NCBI RefSeq assembly: GCF_040892545.1
Contig: NZ_CP156079.1
Span: forward strand, 4,809,501-4,873,500
Direction: 5' to 3'
Source: Paracidovorax avenae
Lineage (GTDB): Bacteria; Pseudomonadota; Gammaproteobacteria; Burkholderiales; Burkholderiaceae_C
DNA length: 64,000 bases
Of the stretch, positions 9,574 to 16,766 are shown piece after piece. The first letter of the stretch is position 1. Every line of letters begins with the position of its first letter. The notes beneath the pieces are model-generated. The model worked only from the letters and a program-made list of their open reading frames with translations, was not told where the DNA came from and did no database searches. Made by a program: the position numbers and the translations under genes.

Positions 9574-9627
9574 GCGTGCGTGCGCGGCGCAGGCCGCTGC
9601 CACCACTACCGTGCCGCTCGTGGTGCC

Positions 9628-9653
9628 CGTGACGCTGCCGTGACCTTCGGCAC
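9628..9653 (+). promoter_or_regulatory. tandem GTGAC element with GGCAC, upstream of stress-protein-like gene
   Basis: CGTGAC at 9628, GTGACC at 9640 and GGCAC at 9649 repeat the element seen at 8861-8886 (21 of 26 bases identical, same spacing). A candidate -10 hexamer TACAGT lies at 9701-9706 and the gene starts at 9760. It is likely bound by the same regulator. Confidence 0.45.
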
Positions 9654-9759
9654 GCCTCGGGCCATGACGACATGCACTGGGCGCGCGCGCTTCCCGTTCC
9701 TACAGTGAAGACACACCGGCAGCGGGCGTTGCCGGTCCCCCCATCACAGGAGCCACGCC

Positions 9760-10320
9760 ATGAACGCCATCCACCGCAACCAGGCCAACAGCATCGTCGT
9801 CGCCGTCTACGAAGCGCATCCGCAGGCCGAAGAGGCCATCCGCAAGCTCGCGCAGGCCGGGTTCGACATGAAGACCATCTCCATCCTCGGCAAGGACTAC
9901 CACACGGAGGAGAACGTGGTCGGCTACTTCAATGCCGGCGACCGCGCCAGGTTCTTCGGCACGCTCGGCGCCTTCTGGGGCGGGCTGGCGGGCATGCTCT
10001 TCGGATCGGCCCTGATGTTCGTGCCGGTGGTCGGCCACATCGTGGTGCTGGGCCCGGTGGCCGCCACCATCGCCAGCGGCCTCCAGGGCGCCGTGCTGGG
10101 CGGCGGCTTCAGCGCGCTGGTGGGTGCGTTGACCTCGCTCGGCGTACCCAAGGATTCGGTGCTGCGCTACGAAACCGCCCTGAAGGCCAGCAAGTTCCTG
10201 GTGCTGGTGCACGGCGATGCCGGCCAGGTCCACCGCGCGCAGCAGGTGCTGGCCGCCGGCAGCAGCGACGTGCAGATCCACGGCGCCGAAGCCCCCGCCA
10301 TCGCCGATGCCGCTGCCTGA
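9760..10320 (+). CDS. general-stress-protein-17M-like membrane protein
   Basis: A 186-residue protein. The N-terminal 60 residues (IVVAVYEAHPQAEEAIRKL, then GFDMKTISILGKDYHTEEN) resemble the alpha/beta fold of general stress protein 17M. A glycine-rich double hydrophobic hairpin follows (about residues 68-128, LGAFWGGLAGMLFGSALMFV and VLGGGFSALVGALTSLGV), then a soluble C-terminal repeat of the first fold (SKFLVLVHGDAGQVHRAQQVL). The start follows CAGGAGCCACGCC. It opens a three-gene run with 10374-11483 and 11518-12030, under the shared GTGAC element. The role is unknown. An envelope stress function is inference. Confidence 0.75.
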   Translation: MNAIHRNQANSIVVAVYEAHPQAEEAIRKLAQAGFDMKTISILGKDYHTEENVVGYFNAGDRARFFGTLGAFWGGLAGMLFGSALMFVPVVGHIVVLGPVAATIASGLQGAVLGGGFSALVGALTSLGVPKDSVLRYETALKASKFLVLVHGDAGQVHRAQQVLAAGSSDVQIHGAEAPAIADAAA

Positions 10321-10373
10321 CGGCACCCGCGCCTTCGTCCACCCCTGCCCTGTCATACCGAAGGAGATCCACC

Positions 10374-11483
10374 ATGAACCCGCGCCGCTACCCCGTCGCC
10401 ATCGCCGTCCTGGCGCTGCTCACGCAGATGCCGCTGGCTGCCCTGGCCCAGGCCCCTGCCGCCGGCACCGCTCCGGCAGTCACCGCCCCAGCCAAGGCCG
10501 ATGCCGCCGCTCCGGCCGCCGGGACTGCGCCCGCCGACTGGATCCAGTACGACGACATCAGCGTCACGCCGGTGGTCGACGGCGTGAGCCACGCGATCGC
10601 CGACGCGCGCGCCGCGCTGGCCGCGCACGACCACGCCAAGGCCGCGGATGCACTGCAGGCCGCCGCACGCACGCTGCAGACCCAGGCCGACCAGGCCACG
10701 CGGCAGGACCGCACGCAGGCCGCGGCAGACGCCAGGGATGCCCGCACCACGCAGGTCCGCATGGCGGCGCTGGTCCGGCAGCTCGACCGGACGGCCGCCC
10801 AGGTCCGGGCCGGAAAGATCGCCAGCACCGCGGACCTCGACCGCACTTTCGACAAGGCGCAACGCGCCGACCTGGACCGCCGCTGGGTGCTGACGGACGT
10901 GCAGACCTGGTATCCGCTCACCCGGGAGCCCCAGCGCAACTTCGTCGCCGCGCTGGGCGACTACGCCCACCAGGACTACCGGGCGGCGGCAGTGAAGGTG
11001 CGGCAGGCGGCGGCTTATGTCCGCCTGGAGGCCGGGCGCGCGGACGGCGACGCCCGCAGGGCGCTGGAGCGCACCGGCGCGGAACTGGACCGGACAGCCG
11101 CGGCGCTCGACCGCGGCGGCGTCAAGACCGAACAGGATCTGCACACGACCTTCGCCCGGGCCGACCGCACCCTCGCGCTGGCCCACCGCGAGGAGGCCGC
11201 CGAGTCCTGGGCCCGGAAGGCCTACGACAGGGCTGGCTACGAACTCAAGGCGGCAGCGCAGGGCATGGAAAACGCCGCGGCATGGGGCAGCACGGACGTG
11301 CGCGCCGCGGCGGCCTCGGCGGCGTCGGAAGCGCGCACCGTCGGCGACAAGCTCGCCAGCGGCGCCCATTGGACGAAGGACGAGGTGGGCCGCGGCTTCG
11401 ACGCGGTCCGGCACGGCCTCGCCCGGCTGGAGCCGACGGCCCATGCCACCGCGCCCGCCGCCACGCCCGCGAACCCGGGTTGA
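10374..11483 (+). CDS. exported helical-repeat protein of unknown function
   Basis: A 369-residue protein with a signal peptide (MNPRRYPVAIAVLALLTQM, cleaved near LAQAPA), an Ala/Pro linker, then almost purely alpha-helical sequence. Repeated blocks contain a run of Ala/Arg/Asp with TQADQATRQDR- and RALERTGAELDRTAAALDRGG-like elements, which suggests an internal duplication (about residues 85-165 and 205-275). It recalls YfdX-type periplasmic proteins, but I would not name it. The ATG follows GAAGGAGATCCACC. It lies 53 bases after the stress-like gene and 34 bases before the lipoprotein gene, so one operon is likely. Confidence 0.75.
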   Translation: MNPRRYPVAIAVLALLTQMPLAALAQAPAAGTAPAVTAPAKADAAAPAAGTAPADWIQYDDISVTPVVDGVSHAIADARAALAAHDHAKAADALQAAARTLQTQADQATRQDRTQAAADARDARTTQVRMAALVRQLDRTAAQVRAGKIASTADLDRTFDKAQRADLDRRWVLTDVQTWYPLTREPQRNFVAALGDYAHQDYRAAAVKVRQAAAYVRLEAGRADGDARRALERTGAELDRTAAALDRGGVKTEQDLHTTFARADRTLALAHREEAAESWARKAYDRAGYELKAAAQGMENAAAWGSTDVRAAAASAASEARTVGDKLASGAHWTKDEVGRGFDAVRHGLARLEPTAHATAPAATPANPG

Positions 11484-11517
11484 AACCCCCAGCCCTTGAC
11501 CCCCGAGAGATACCGCC

Positions 11518-12030
11518 ATGACACACAACGCATCCCGCGCAGCCGCCGCACTCGTCGCCGGCGCCGTCCTGTCCACCCTCTGTGCCTGCAGCACCCTGTC
11601 CACCGGCATGGGAGGCGGCGATCTGCAGCGCAAGGGCCAGCCCGGGGAACCGGTGCTTTTCTCGTGGAAGAGCCGCGACGGCGGCATGAGCGGCACGATG
11701 GTGGGCACCCTGCCGAACGCCACCTACCAGGGCCCCTTCTTCCAGATCACGCAGCAGACGGAGCGCGAAGCCGTCGTTCCCCTCTGGGATGGATGGGCGC
11801 AGGGCTGGACCGACTGGCCCTACTGGGGCTGGGAGGGAGACTCCGGTGCCTATGTGTGGCACCAGTTCTCCACCCGCTACACCGGCAAGGTGCTGGCCAA
11901 CCTGCGCTCCGATGGCGGCCAGTACATGCGCTGCCGGCTGCACCTGGCCGAACCTGCCCGTGGCATGGCGGGCGGTGGCGAGGGCGAATGCCAGCTGCAG
12001 GGCGGCGGCACGGTCCACGCACGCTTCTGA
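11518..12030 (+). CDS. small lipoprotein of unknown function
   Basis: A 170-residue lipoprotein with a type II signal peptide ending in lipobox LCAC (Cys24). The mature part contains SWKSRDGGMSGTMVGTLPNATYQGPF and an aromatic stretch WDGWAQGWTDWPYWGWEGD, then a conserved-looking MRCRLHLAEPARG near the end. It carries CRLxLAxP..GMxGGGxGxCQ, a pattern seen in small betaproteobacterial outer-membrane lipoproteins of unknown role. It is the last gene of the run that begins at 9760, with GAGAGATACCGCC before its ATG. Confidence 0.75.
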   Translation: MTHNASRAAAALVAGAVLSTLCACSTLSTGMGGGDLQRKGQPGEPVLFSWKSRDGGMSGTMVGTLPNATYQGPFFQITQQTEREAVVPLWDGWAQGWTDWPYWGWEGDSGAYVWHQFSTRYTGKVLANLRSDGGQYMRCRLHLAEPARGMAGGGEGECQLQGGGTVHARF

Positions 12031-12195
12031 GTTCTGCCCCGGCCCTCATCCTTCGCGCCGTGGCGGGAGGGTTCGCATGCTGCAGGCGCCGGAGCCCTCG
12101 GCGCTGCGAGGATCGGCCCAGATCCATCCTGCCGGCCACCCGCTCCGGACGCCACCATGGCGGGCGGCCGGCCCCAACGCACGAGGAGCCGCACC

Positions 12196-12582
12196 ATGTC
12201 GCGTGTCAACGGCATCACATCCCACCTGCTGCGCCCGCCCCCGGGGCTGTCGCCGGCTTCGCTGGCAGGCGCCGTCGCCCCCGTCGCGCCGCTCGTCCGG
12301 CGCTTTCCTTCGCCCGCGCCCGAGCCCACGGTACCGGGCGTCGCGCGCCGCACTTCGTCGGCCGCCTCGATGCCGCCCCGTGCCGCTGCCGGCCTGCTGG
12401 CCGGACCGGAAGGGTTCGCCCGGCATGGCCGGCTGCCGCCGCAGTTCCGCGCAGGGGGGCAGGCCCGGGCCTCGCGGCAGGCCACCCATGGCACGCCGCT
12501 CTGGAGCCCGCGCCCGGCGGCGGAGGCGCTTGTGGCGGCACGCTCCGGTACGCTGCTGCACCGGCAGCCCCTCGCCGCCTGA
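12196..12582 (+). CDS. Pro/Ala/Arg-rich hypothetical protein
   Basis: A 128-residue open frame starting MSRVNGITSHLLRPPPGL, low in complexity (Pro, Ala, Arg, Ser), with no signal peptide, membrane segment or known motif. A good GAGGAG ribosome site precedes the ATG at 12196. No competing frame here looks coding. It stands alone after the 9760-12030 run. It may be a real lineage-specific gene or a chance frame in GC-rich DNA. Confidence 0.4.
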   Translation: MSRVNGITSHLLRPPPGLSPASLAGAVAPVAPLVRRFPSPAPEPTVPGVARRTSSAASMPPRAAAGLLAGPEGFARHGRLPPQFRAGGQARASRQATHGTPLWSPRPAAEALVAARSGTLLHRQPLAA

Positions 12583-12611
12583 AACGCACCCGCTCCGAGA
12601 GAGGCCGCCCG

Positions 12612-13532
12612 TCAGGGCTGCCCGGCGATCTCCAGGCAGGCGCGCACCACGTCCGGATGGAATGCCATGTGCACATGGGCTGCGCCCGCCACGAAGCGGT
12701 TGTCCGCCCCGGCCAGCATGGCCGTGCTGGCGGGATAGACCACGTTGTCGCAGTCCGAATGGAAGCAGGTGAAGCGCGCGCGCACGGACGGCGGCTCGGA
12801 TGCATCCAGGGCCTGCAGCCATGGGTGCCCGGGCACCATCTGCCGGCCGTTGTCGGAGCGGCTGAGCCGGGCCGCCTCCGTGCCGCCATGCGGCGTGCCG
12901 AGCGTGACCACGCGGTGCACCCGGCCGATGCCTGATTCGCCGCAGGTGCGCAGCCAGGCCCGGACCGCGAGGCCGCCCATGCTGTGGCCGATCACGAGCG
13001 GGGGCCGTCCCGTGGCTTCGGCCACCCGCTGCACGGCCGCATCGATGGCGGCGGCGTAGCCGTCGATCGCGCCGAAGGGTGGCTCCAGGGTCACGGCCAC
13101 GAACGCATGGCCGCGGCGCCGCAGCAGTGCGAACCAGGGCATCCAGAAGCCGCGGTTGCACAGGAAGCCATGCACCAGCACGACCCCGCGCGGCGCCGCG
13201 GTGGTACCGCCCGCCACGGGCGAAGGAAGCCAGTCCGGCACGGCCGCATGGCGAAAGGGCTGCCACCAGCCGAACACCCAGCTCGCCCACCGGGTTTCCG
13301 CCCACCAGGCACGCAGCACGCGCTCCGCCGAAGGGGACGGTACCGGATCCTCCCGGTTGGCATGCAGCATGACCAGGAATTGCAGCCCCAGCCAGAGACG
13401 GGGCCCCGCCAGCCAGAGGGCGGCGCCGGCCAGCGCCCACGCGGGTGACCGGGGCCAGAGCCAGGCCAGCCAGCCCGCGGCCAGCGCGAGCTGCGCCACC
13501 ACCATCCACCGCTGCCACCTTGCATTCGTCAC
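12612..13532 (-). CDS. alpha/beta hydrolase, membrane-anchored lipase/esterase-like
   Basis: A 306-residue protein. Two N-terminal hydrophobic helices (about residues 9-26 and 30-55) precede an alpha/beta-hydrolase fold with VVLVHGFLCNRGFW (oxyanion region) and nucleophile elbow IGHSMGG (Ser184). It continues with VVTLGTPHGGTEAARL, an acid residue probably in CFHSDCDNVVYP, and catalytic His in AHVHMAFHPDV. The TPHGG element is typical of triacylglycerol lipase/esterase relatives. The substrate is unknown. It is divergent from fadD, with 215 bases between them, so a role in releasing fatty acids for FadD is attractive but unproven. Confidence 0.88.
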   Translation of the reverse strand: MTNARWQRWMVVAQLALAAGWLAWLWPRSPAWALAGAALWLAGPRLWLGLQFLVMLHANREDPVPSPSAERVLRAWWAETRWASWVFGWWQPFRHAAVPDWLPSPVAGGTTAAPRGVVLVHGFLCNRGFWMPWFALLRRRGHAFVAVTLEPPFGAIDGYAAAIDAAVQRVAEATGRPPLVIGHSMGGLAVRAWLRTCGESGIGRVHRVVTLGTPHGGTEAARLSRSDNGRQMVPGHPWLQALDASEPPSVRARFTCFHSDCDNVVYPASTAMLAGADNRFVAGAAHVHMAFHPDVVRACLEIAGQP

Positions 13533-13747
13533 ATCGATCCTTTCCGGTACCGGGGCCGATCGTGCCCCCGTCCAGCCCCGATCCTGTCACACAGGAGACG
13601 TGAAGCCATACACCCTGGGACTGACCCGATGGACAGGCGCGCAGGGGTTTCCACAATCGTCGACGGCCCCTGCCAATCGACCCTGCGCCCCTGCAATGCC
13701 GCATCAATCGCCCGCTGCCCGGCGGAGCGCGAAAGGAAGACGAATCC

Positions 13748-15436
13748 ATGGACCGGATCTGGCTGAAGAACTATCCCCCCGGCGTGCCGCACGCAGTGGA
13801 CCCCGAAAGCTACCGCTCGGTAGCGCACCTGCTCGAGGAGTCGCTGCGCCGCCATGCCGACCATCCCTTCTCGGTCTGCATGGAGCAATGGATGGGCTAT
13901 GCAGAACTGGACCGCCTGAGCACCCGGCTGGGCGCCTGGCTGCAGGCCCGGGGACTGCCACAGGGAGCGCGCGTGGCGATCATGCTGCCCAACGTGCCGC
14001 AGTTCGCCGTGGCCATGGCCGCGGTGCTGCGCGCCGGCTACACCTGCGTGAACGTGAACCCGCTCTACACGCCGCGGGAGCTGGAGCACCAGCTGCGCGA
14101 CTCGGGCGCGGAGGCGATCGTCATTCTCGAGAATTTCGCGCGCACACTCTCCGAGGTGGTGGAGCGTACGGCCGTGAAGCACATGGTGATCACCGCGCTC
14201 GGCGACCTGCTCGGACCCGTGCGCGGGCGCTGGATCACCTTCGCGGTGCGGCACCTGGCGCGCATGGTGCCGGCCTTCGACCTGCCCCTGTCGGACGGGC
14301 GCAGCGTGACGACGCTGCCCGCCGCCCTGGCGGACGGCGCGCGGCACACGCTCGCGCCCAGCACCGCGACGCTCGATTCCGCCGCGTTCCTGCAATACAC
14401 GGGCGGCACCACGGGCCTCTCGAAGGGCGCGGTGCTCACGCACCGCAACATCGTGGCGGCCACCCTGCAGGCAGAGGCCTGGTTCACTCCGGCCCTCGCC
14501 CGCATCGGCGACGTGCGCCAGGCCAACAGCATCGCGGCGCTTCCGCTCTACCATATCTTCGCGCTCACGCTGTGCCTGCTGGCCATCCGCCAGGGTTCGC
14601 ACCTCACGCTGATACCGAACCCGCGGGACATCCCCAAGTTCGTGGCGGTGCTGAAGAAAAGGCCCTTCCACATGATGCCCGCGGTGAACACGCTCTTCAA
14701 CGCGCTGCTGCAGAACGCGGAGTTCCGCGCACTCGATTTCTCGCACCTGTGCGTGTCGCAGGCAGGCGGCATGGCAGCGTCGGAGAGCACCGCACGGCAA
14801 TGGCAGAAGGTGACGGGCAGCACCATGATCGAAGGCTGGGGCATGAGCGAGACCTGCGCCATCGGTACCAACAATCCCGTGGACAACACGGAGTTCACCG
14901 GCACCATCGGCCTGCCGCTGCCCGGCATCGACATCGCGATCAAGGACGACGCGGGCCAGAGCCTGCCCGTGGGCCAGTCCGGCGAGATCTGCATCCGCGG
15001 CCCGAACGTGATGGCGGGCTACTACCAGCAGCCGGAGGAGAACGCCCGCGCCTTCACGCCCGACGGTTTCCTGCGCACGGGCGACATCGGCGTGATGGAC
15101 GAACAGGGCTACACGCGCATCATCGACCGCAAGAAGGACATGATCCTGGTTTCCGGCTTCAACGTGTTCCCCAATGAACTGGAACAGGTCATCGCCCTGT
15201 GCCCGGGCGTGCTCGAGTGTGCCGCCGTCGGGGTGCCCGACGAGAAGCAGGGCGAGGCGATCAAGGTCTTCGTGGTGCGCAGCGATCCGACACTCACCGA
15301 GGAAGCCGTGGCGCGGTACTGCCACGAGCACCTGACGGGGTACAAGTGCCCGCGCCACATCGAGTTCCGGGACGCGCTGCCCAAGACGAACGTGGGCAAG
15401 ATCCTGCGGCGGGAGTTGCGGGCGCCAGCTCCCTGA
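13748..15436 (+). CDS. fadD: long-chain fatty acid--CoA ligase
   Basis: A 562-residue AMP-forming acyl-CoA synthetase activating long-chain fatty acids for beta-oxidation at the inner membrane. Motifs in order: the AMP-binding loop YTGGTTGLSKGA (about residue 218), HIFALTLC, VEGWGMSE-like EGWGMSETCAIGTNNP, the hinge-region DGFLRTGDIGVMDEQGY, and IIDRKKDMILVSGFNVFPNELE (FACS signature). The catalytic lysine lies in LPKTNVGKILRRELR. The length is typical. The start follows AGGAAGACGAATCC. A Rho-independent terminator ends the transcript. It lies opposite a lipase-like hydrolase. Confidence 0.95.
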   Translation: MDRIWLKNYPPGVPHAVDPESYRSVAHLLEESLRRHADHPFSVCMEQWMGYAELDRLSTRLGAWLQARGLPQGARVAIMLPNVPQFAVAMAAVLRAGYTCVNVNPLYTPRELEHQLRDSGAEAIVILENFARTLSEVVERTAVKHMVITALGDLLGPVRGRWITFAVRHLARMVPAFDLPLSDGRSVTTLPAALADGARHTLAPSTATLDSAAFLQYTGGTTGLSKGAVLTHRNIVAATLQAEAWFTPALARIGDVRQANSIAALPLYHIFALTLCLLAIRQGSHLTLIPNPRDIPKFVAVLKKRPFHMMPAVNTLFNALLQNAEFRALDFSHLCVSQAGGMAASESTARQWQKVTGSTMIEGWGMSETCAIGTNNPVDNTEFTGTIGLPLPGIDIAIKDDAGQSLPVGQSGEICIRGPNVMAGYYQQPEENARAFTPDGFLRTGDIGVMDEQGYTRIIDRKKDMILVSGFNVFPNELEQVIALCPGVLECAAVGVPDEKQGEAIKVFVVRSDPTLTEEAVARYCHEHLTGYKCPRHIEFRDALPKTNVGKILRRELRAPAP

Positions 15437-15470
15437 GACCGGCCCGCTCCGGACGCCCCCTCCCGTCGGA

Positions 15471-15494
15471 AACCCGGCCACGGCCGGGTTTTTT
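15471..15494 (+). terminator. Rho-independent terminator of fadD
   Basis: AACCCGGCC (15471-15479) and GGCCGGGTT (15482-15490) form a nine-base stem with a two-base loop, running into a T-tract at 15489-15494. Confidence 0.9.
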
Positions 15495-15564
15495 GCATCC
15501 GGATGTAAACAATCCCGAACCTATCCCAAGAGAAGCTTATGCAGAACCCCTGCTGAATGGATGA

Positions 15565-15588
15565 GCGCAAACGTTTGCGCAAACGTTT
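15565..15588. promoter_or_regulatory. LacI-family (RbsR/PurR-like) operator of the rbs operon
   Basis: GCGCAAACGTTTGCGC (15565-15580) is a perfect 16-base palindrome. Its core equals the PurR/RbsR-type consensus CGCAAACGTTTGCG. A second, overlapping AAACGTTT core follows at 15581-15588. It overlaps the likely -35 element and spacer of the rbs promoter, so binding by the product of rbsR (19393-20454) should block transcription until ribose is present. Confidence 0.8.
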
Positions 15589-15602
15589 TCTTTCGCTACC
15601 AT
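15575..15602 (+). promoter_or_regulatory. rbsB: candidate sigma-70 promoter of the rbs operon
   Basis: TTGCGC (15575-15580), a 16-base spacer and TACCAT (15597-15602) form a weak -35/-10 pair 86 bases before rbsB. The -35 lies inside the operator palindrome. Confidence 0.45.
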
Positions 15603-15687
15603 AGCAGCCCCCGCAGGTCCTCTCGCCGCGAACGGCGCATGGCCTGCGGCCGACTATTCTCTTTACGCCCACAACCAGGAGACCTCC

Positions 15688-16644
15688 ATGTTCTTGAACC
15701 GCCGCACCCTCCAGACCGCCGCCGTGCTGGCACTCGCCGGTGGCCTGTTCGCGCAGCCTTCCTTCGCGCAGGACAAGCCGAAGGTCGCGCTGGTGATGAA
15801 GTCGCTCGCCAACGAGTTCTTCCGCACCATGGAGGACGGCGCCAAGGCGCACCAGAAGGCGCATGCCTCGGAATACACCCTGGTGGCCAACGGCATCAAG
15901 AACGAGACCGACACTGCCGCGCAGATCAAGATGATCGAGCAGGCCGTGGCGCAGAAGGTGAACGCCATCGTGCTCGCGCCCGCCGATTCCAAGGCCCTGG
16001 TGCCGGCCGTGAAGGCCGCGGTGGACAAGGGCATCCTCGTGGTCAACATCGACAACCGCCTGGATGCCGACGCGCTCAAGGAAAAGAGCCTGAACGTGCC
16101 CTTCGTCGGCCCGGACAACCGTGCAGGCGCCAAGCTGGTGGGCGATTACCTGGCCAAGCAGCTGAAGGCCGGCGACAAGGTCGGAATCATCGAGGGCGTC
16201 TCCACCACGTTCAACGCGCAGCAGCGCACGCTGGGCTTCCAGGACGCGATGAAGGCCGCCAACATCAACGTGGTGGGCGTGCAGTCCGGCCAGTGGGAAA
16301 TCGAGAAGGGCAACACCGTGGCCGCCGGCATGCTGCGCGAGCACCCGGACCTGGTGGCGCTGCTGGCCGGCAACGACAGCATGGCGCTGGGCGCCGTGGC
16401 CGCGGTGAAGGCCGCCGGCAAGGCCGGCAAGGTGCAGGTGGTGGGCTACGACAACATCAACGCCATCAAGCCCATGCTGGCCGACGGCCGCGTGCTGGCC
16501 ACGGCCGACCAGTACGCCGCCAAGCAGGCGGTGTTCGGCATCGAGATGGCGCTGAAGGCGCTGGCCGCCAAGACGCCGCAGGCCCAGCTGCCCGCCGAGG
16601 TCAAGACCGAAGTGGTGCTGGTGACCAAGGGCACCGGCAAGTAA
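15688..16644 (+). CDS. rbsB: ribose ABC transporter substrate-binding protein
   Basis: A 318-residue periplasmic sugar-binding protein of the RbsB family (Peripla_BP_4). The signal peptide (MFLNRRTLQTAAVLALAGG, cleaved near SFAQ) is followed by KVALVMKSLANEFFRTMEDGA, AIVLAPADSKALVP, VVNIDNRLD and GYDNINAIKPMLADGRVLATADQY. These positions fit ribose or a related pentose. The ATG follows CCAGGAGACCTCC. It is the first gene of rbsBACRKD behind a LacI-type operator. A hairpin after it probably lowers expression of the membrane components relative to the binding protein. Confidence 0.93.
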   Translation: MFLNRRTLQTAAVLALAGGLFAQPSFAQDKPKVALVMKSLANEFFRTMEDGAKAHQKAHASEYTLVANGIKNETDTAAQIKMIEQAVAQKVNAIVLAPADSKALVPAVKAAVDKGILVVNIDNRLDADALKEKSLNVPFVGPDNRAGAKLVGDYLAKQLKAGDKVGIIEGVSTTFNAQQRTLGFQDAMKAANINVVGVQSGQWEIEKGNTVAAGMLREHPDLVALLAGNDSMALGAVAAVKAAGKAGKVQVVGYDNINAIKPMLADGRVLATADQYAAKQAVFGIEMALKALAAKTPQAQLPAEVKTEVVLVTKGTGK

Positions 16645-16717
16645 CGCAGCGGCGACGCGCGAGGGCACGAGGCACCGCAGGGCGCCGCGCCCAGCTTCCG
16701 CGCACCGCATGGCCGAC

Positions 16718-16751
16718 GCCGCGCGCAACCCGCGCGGCATTCCTCTTTTTT
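16718..16751 (+). terminator. intercistronic hairpin between rbsB and rbsA
   Basis: GCCGCGC (16718-16724) and GCGCGGC (16732-16738) form a stem, followed after six bases by a run of T (16746-16751). It resembles a weak terminator or mRNA-stabilising hairpin, as is common after binding-protein genes. Confidence 0.5.
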
Positions 16752-16766
16752 CCGGGTTCGCACACC

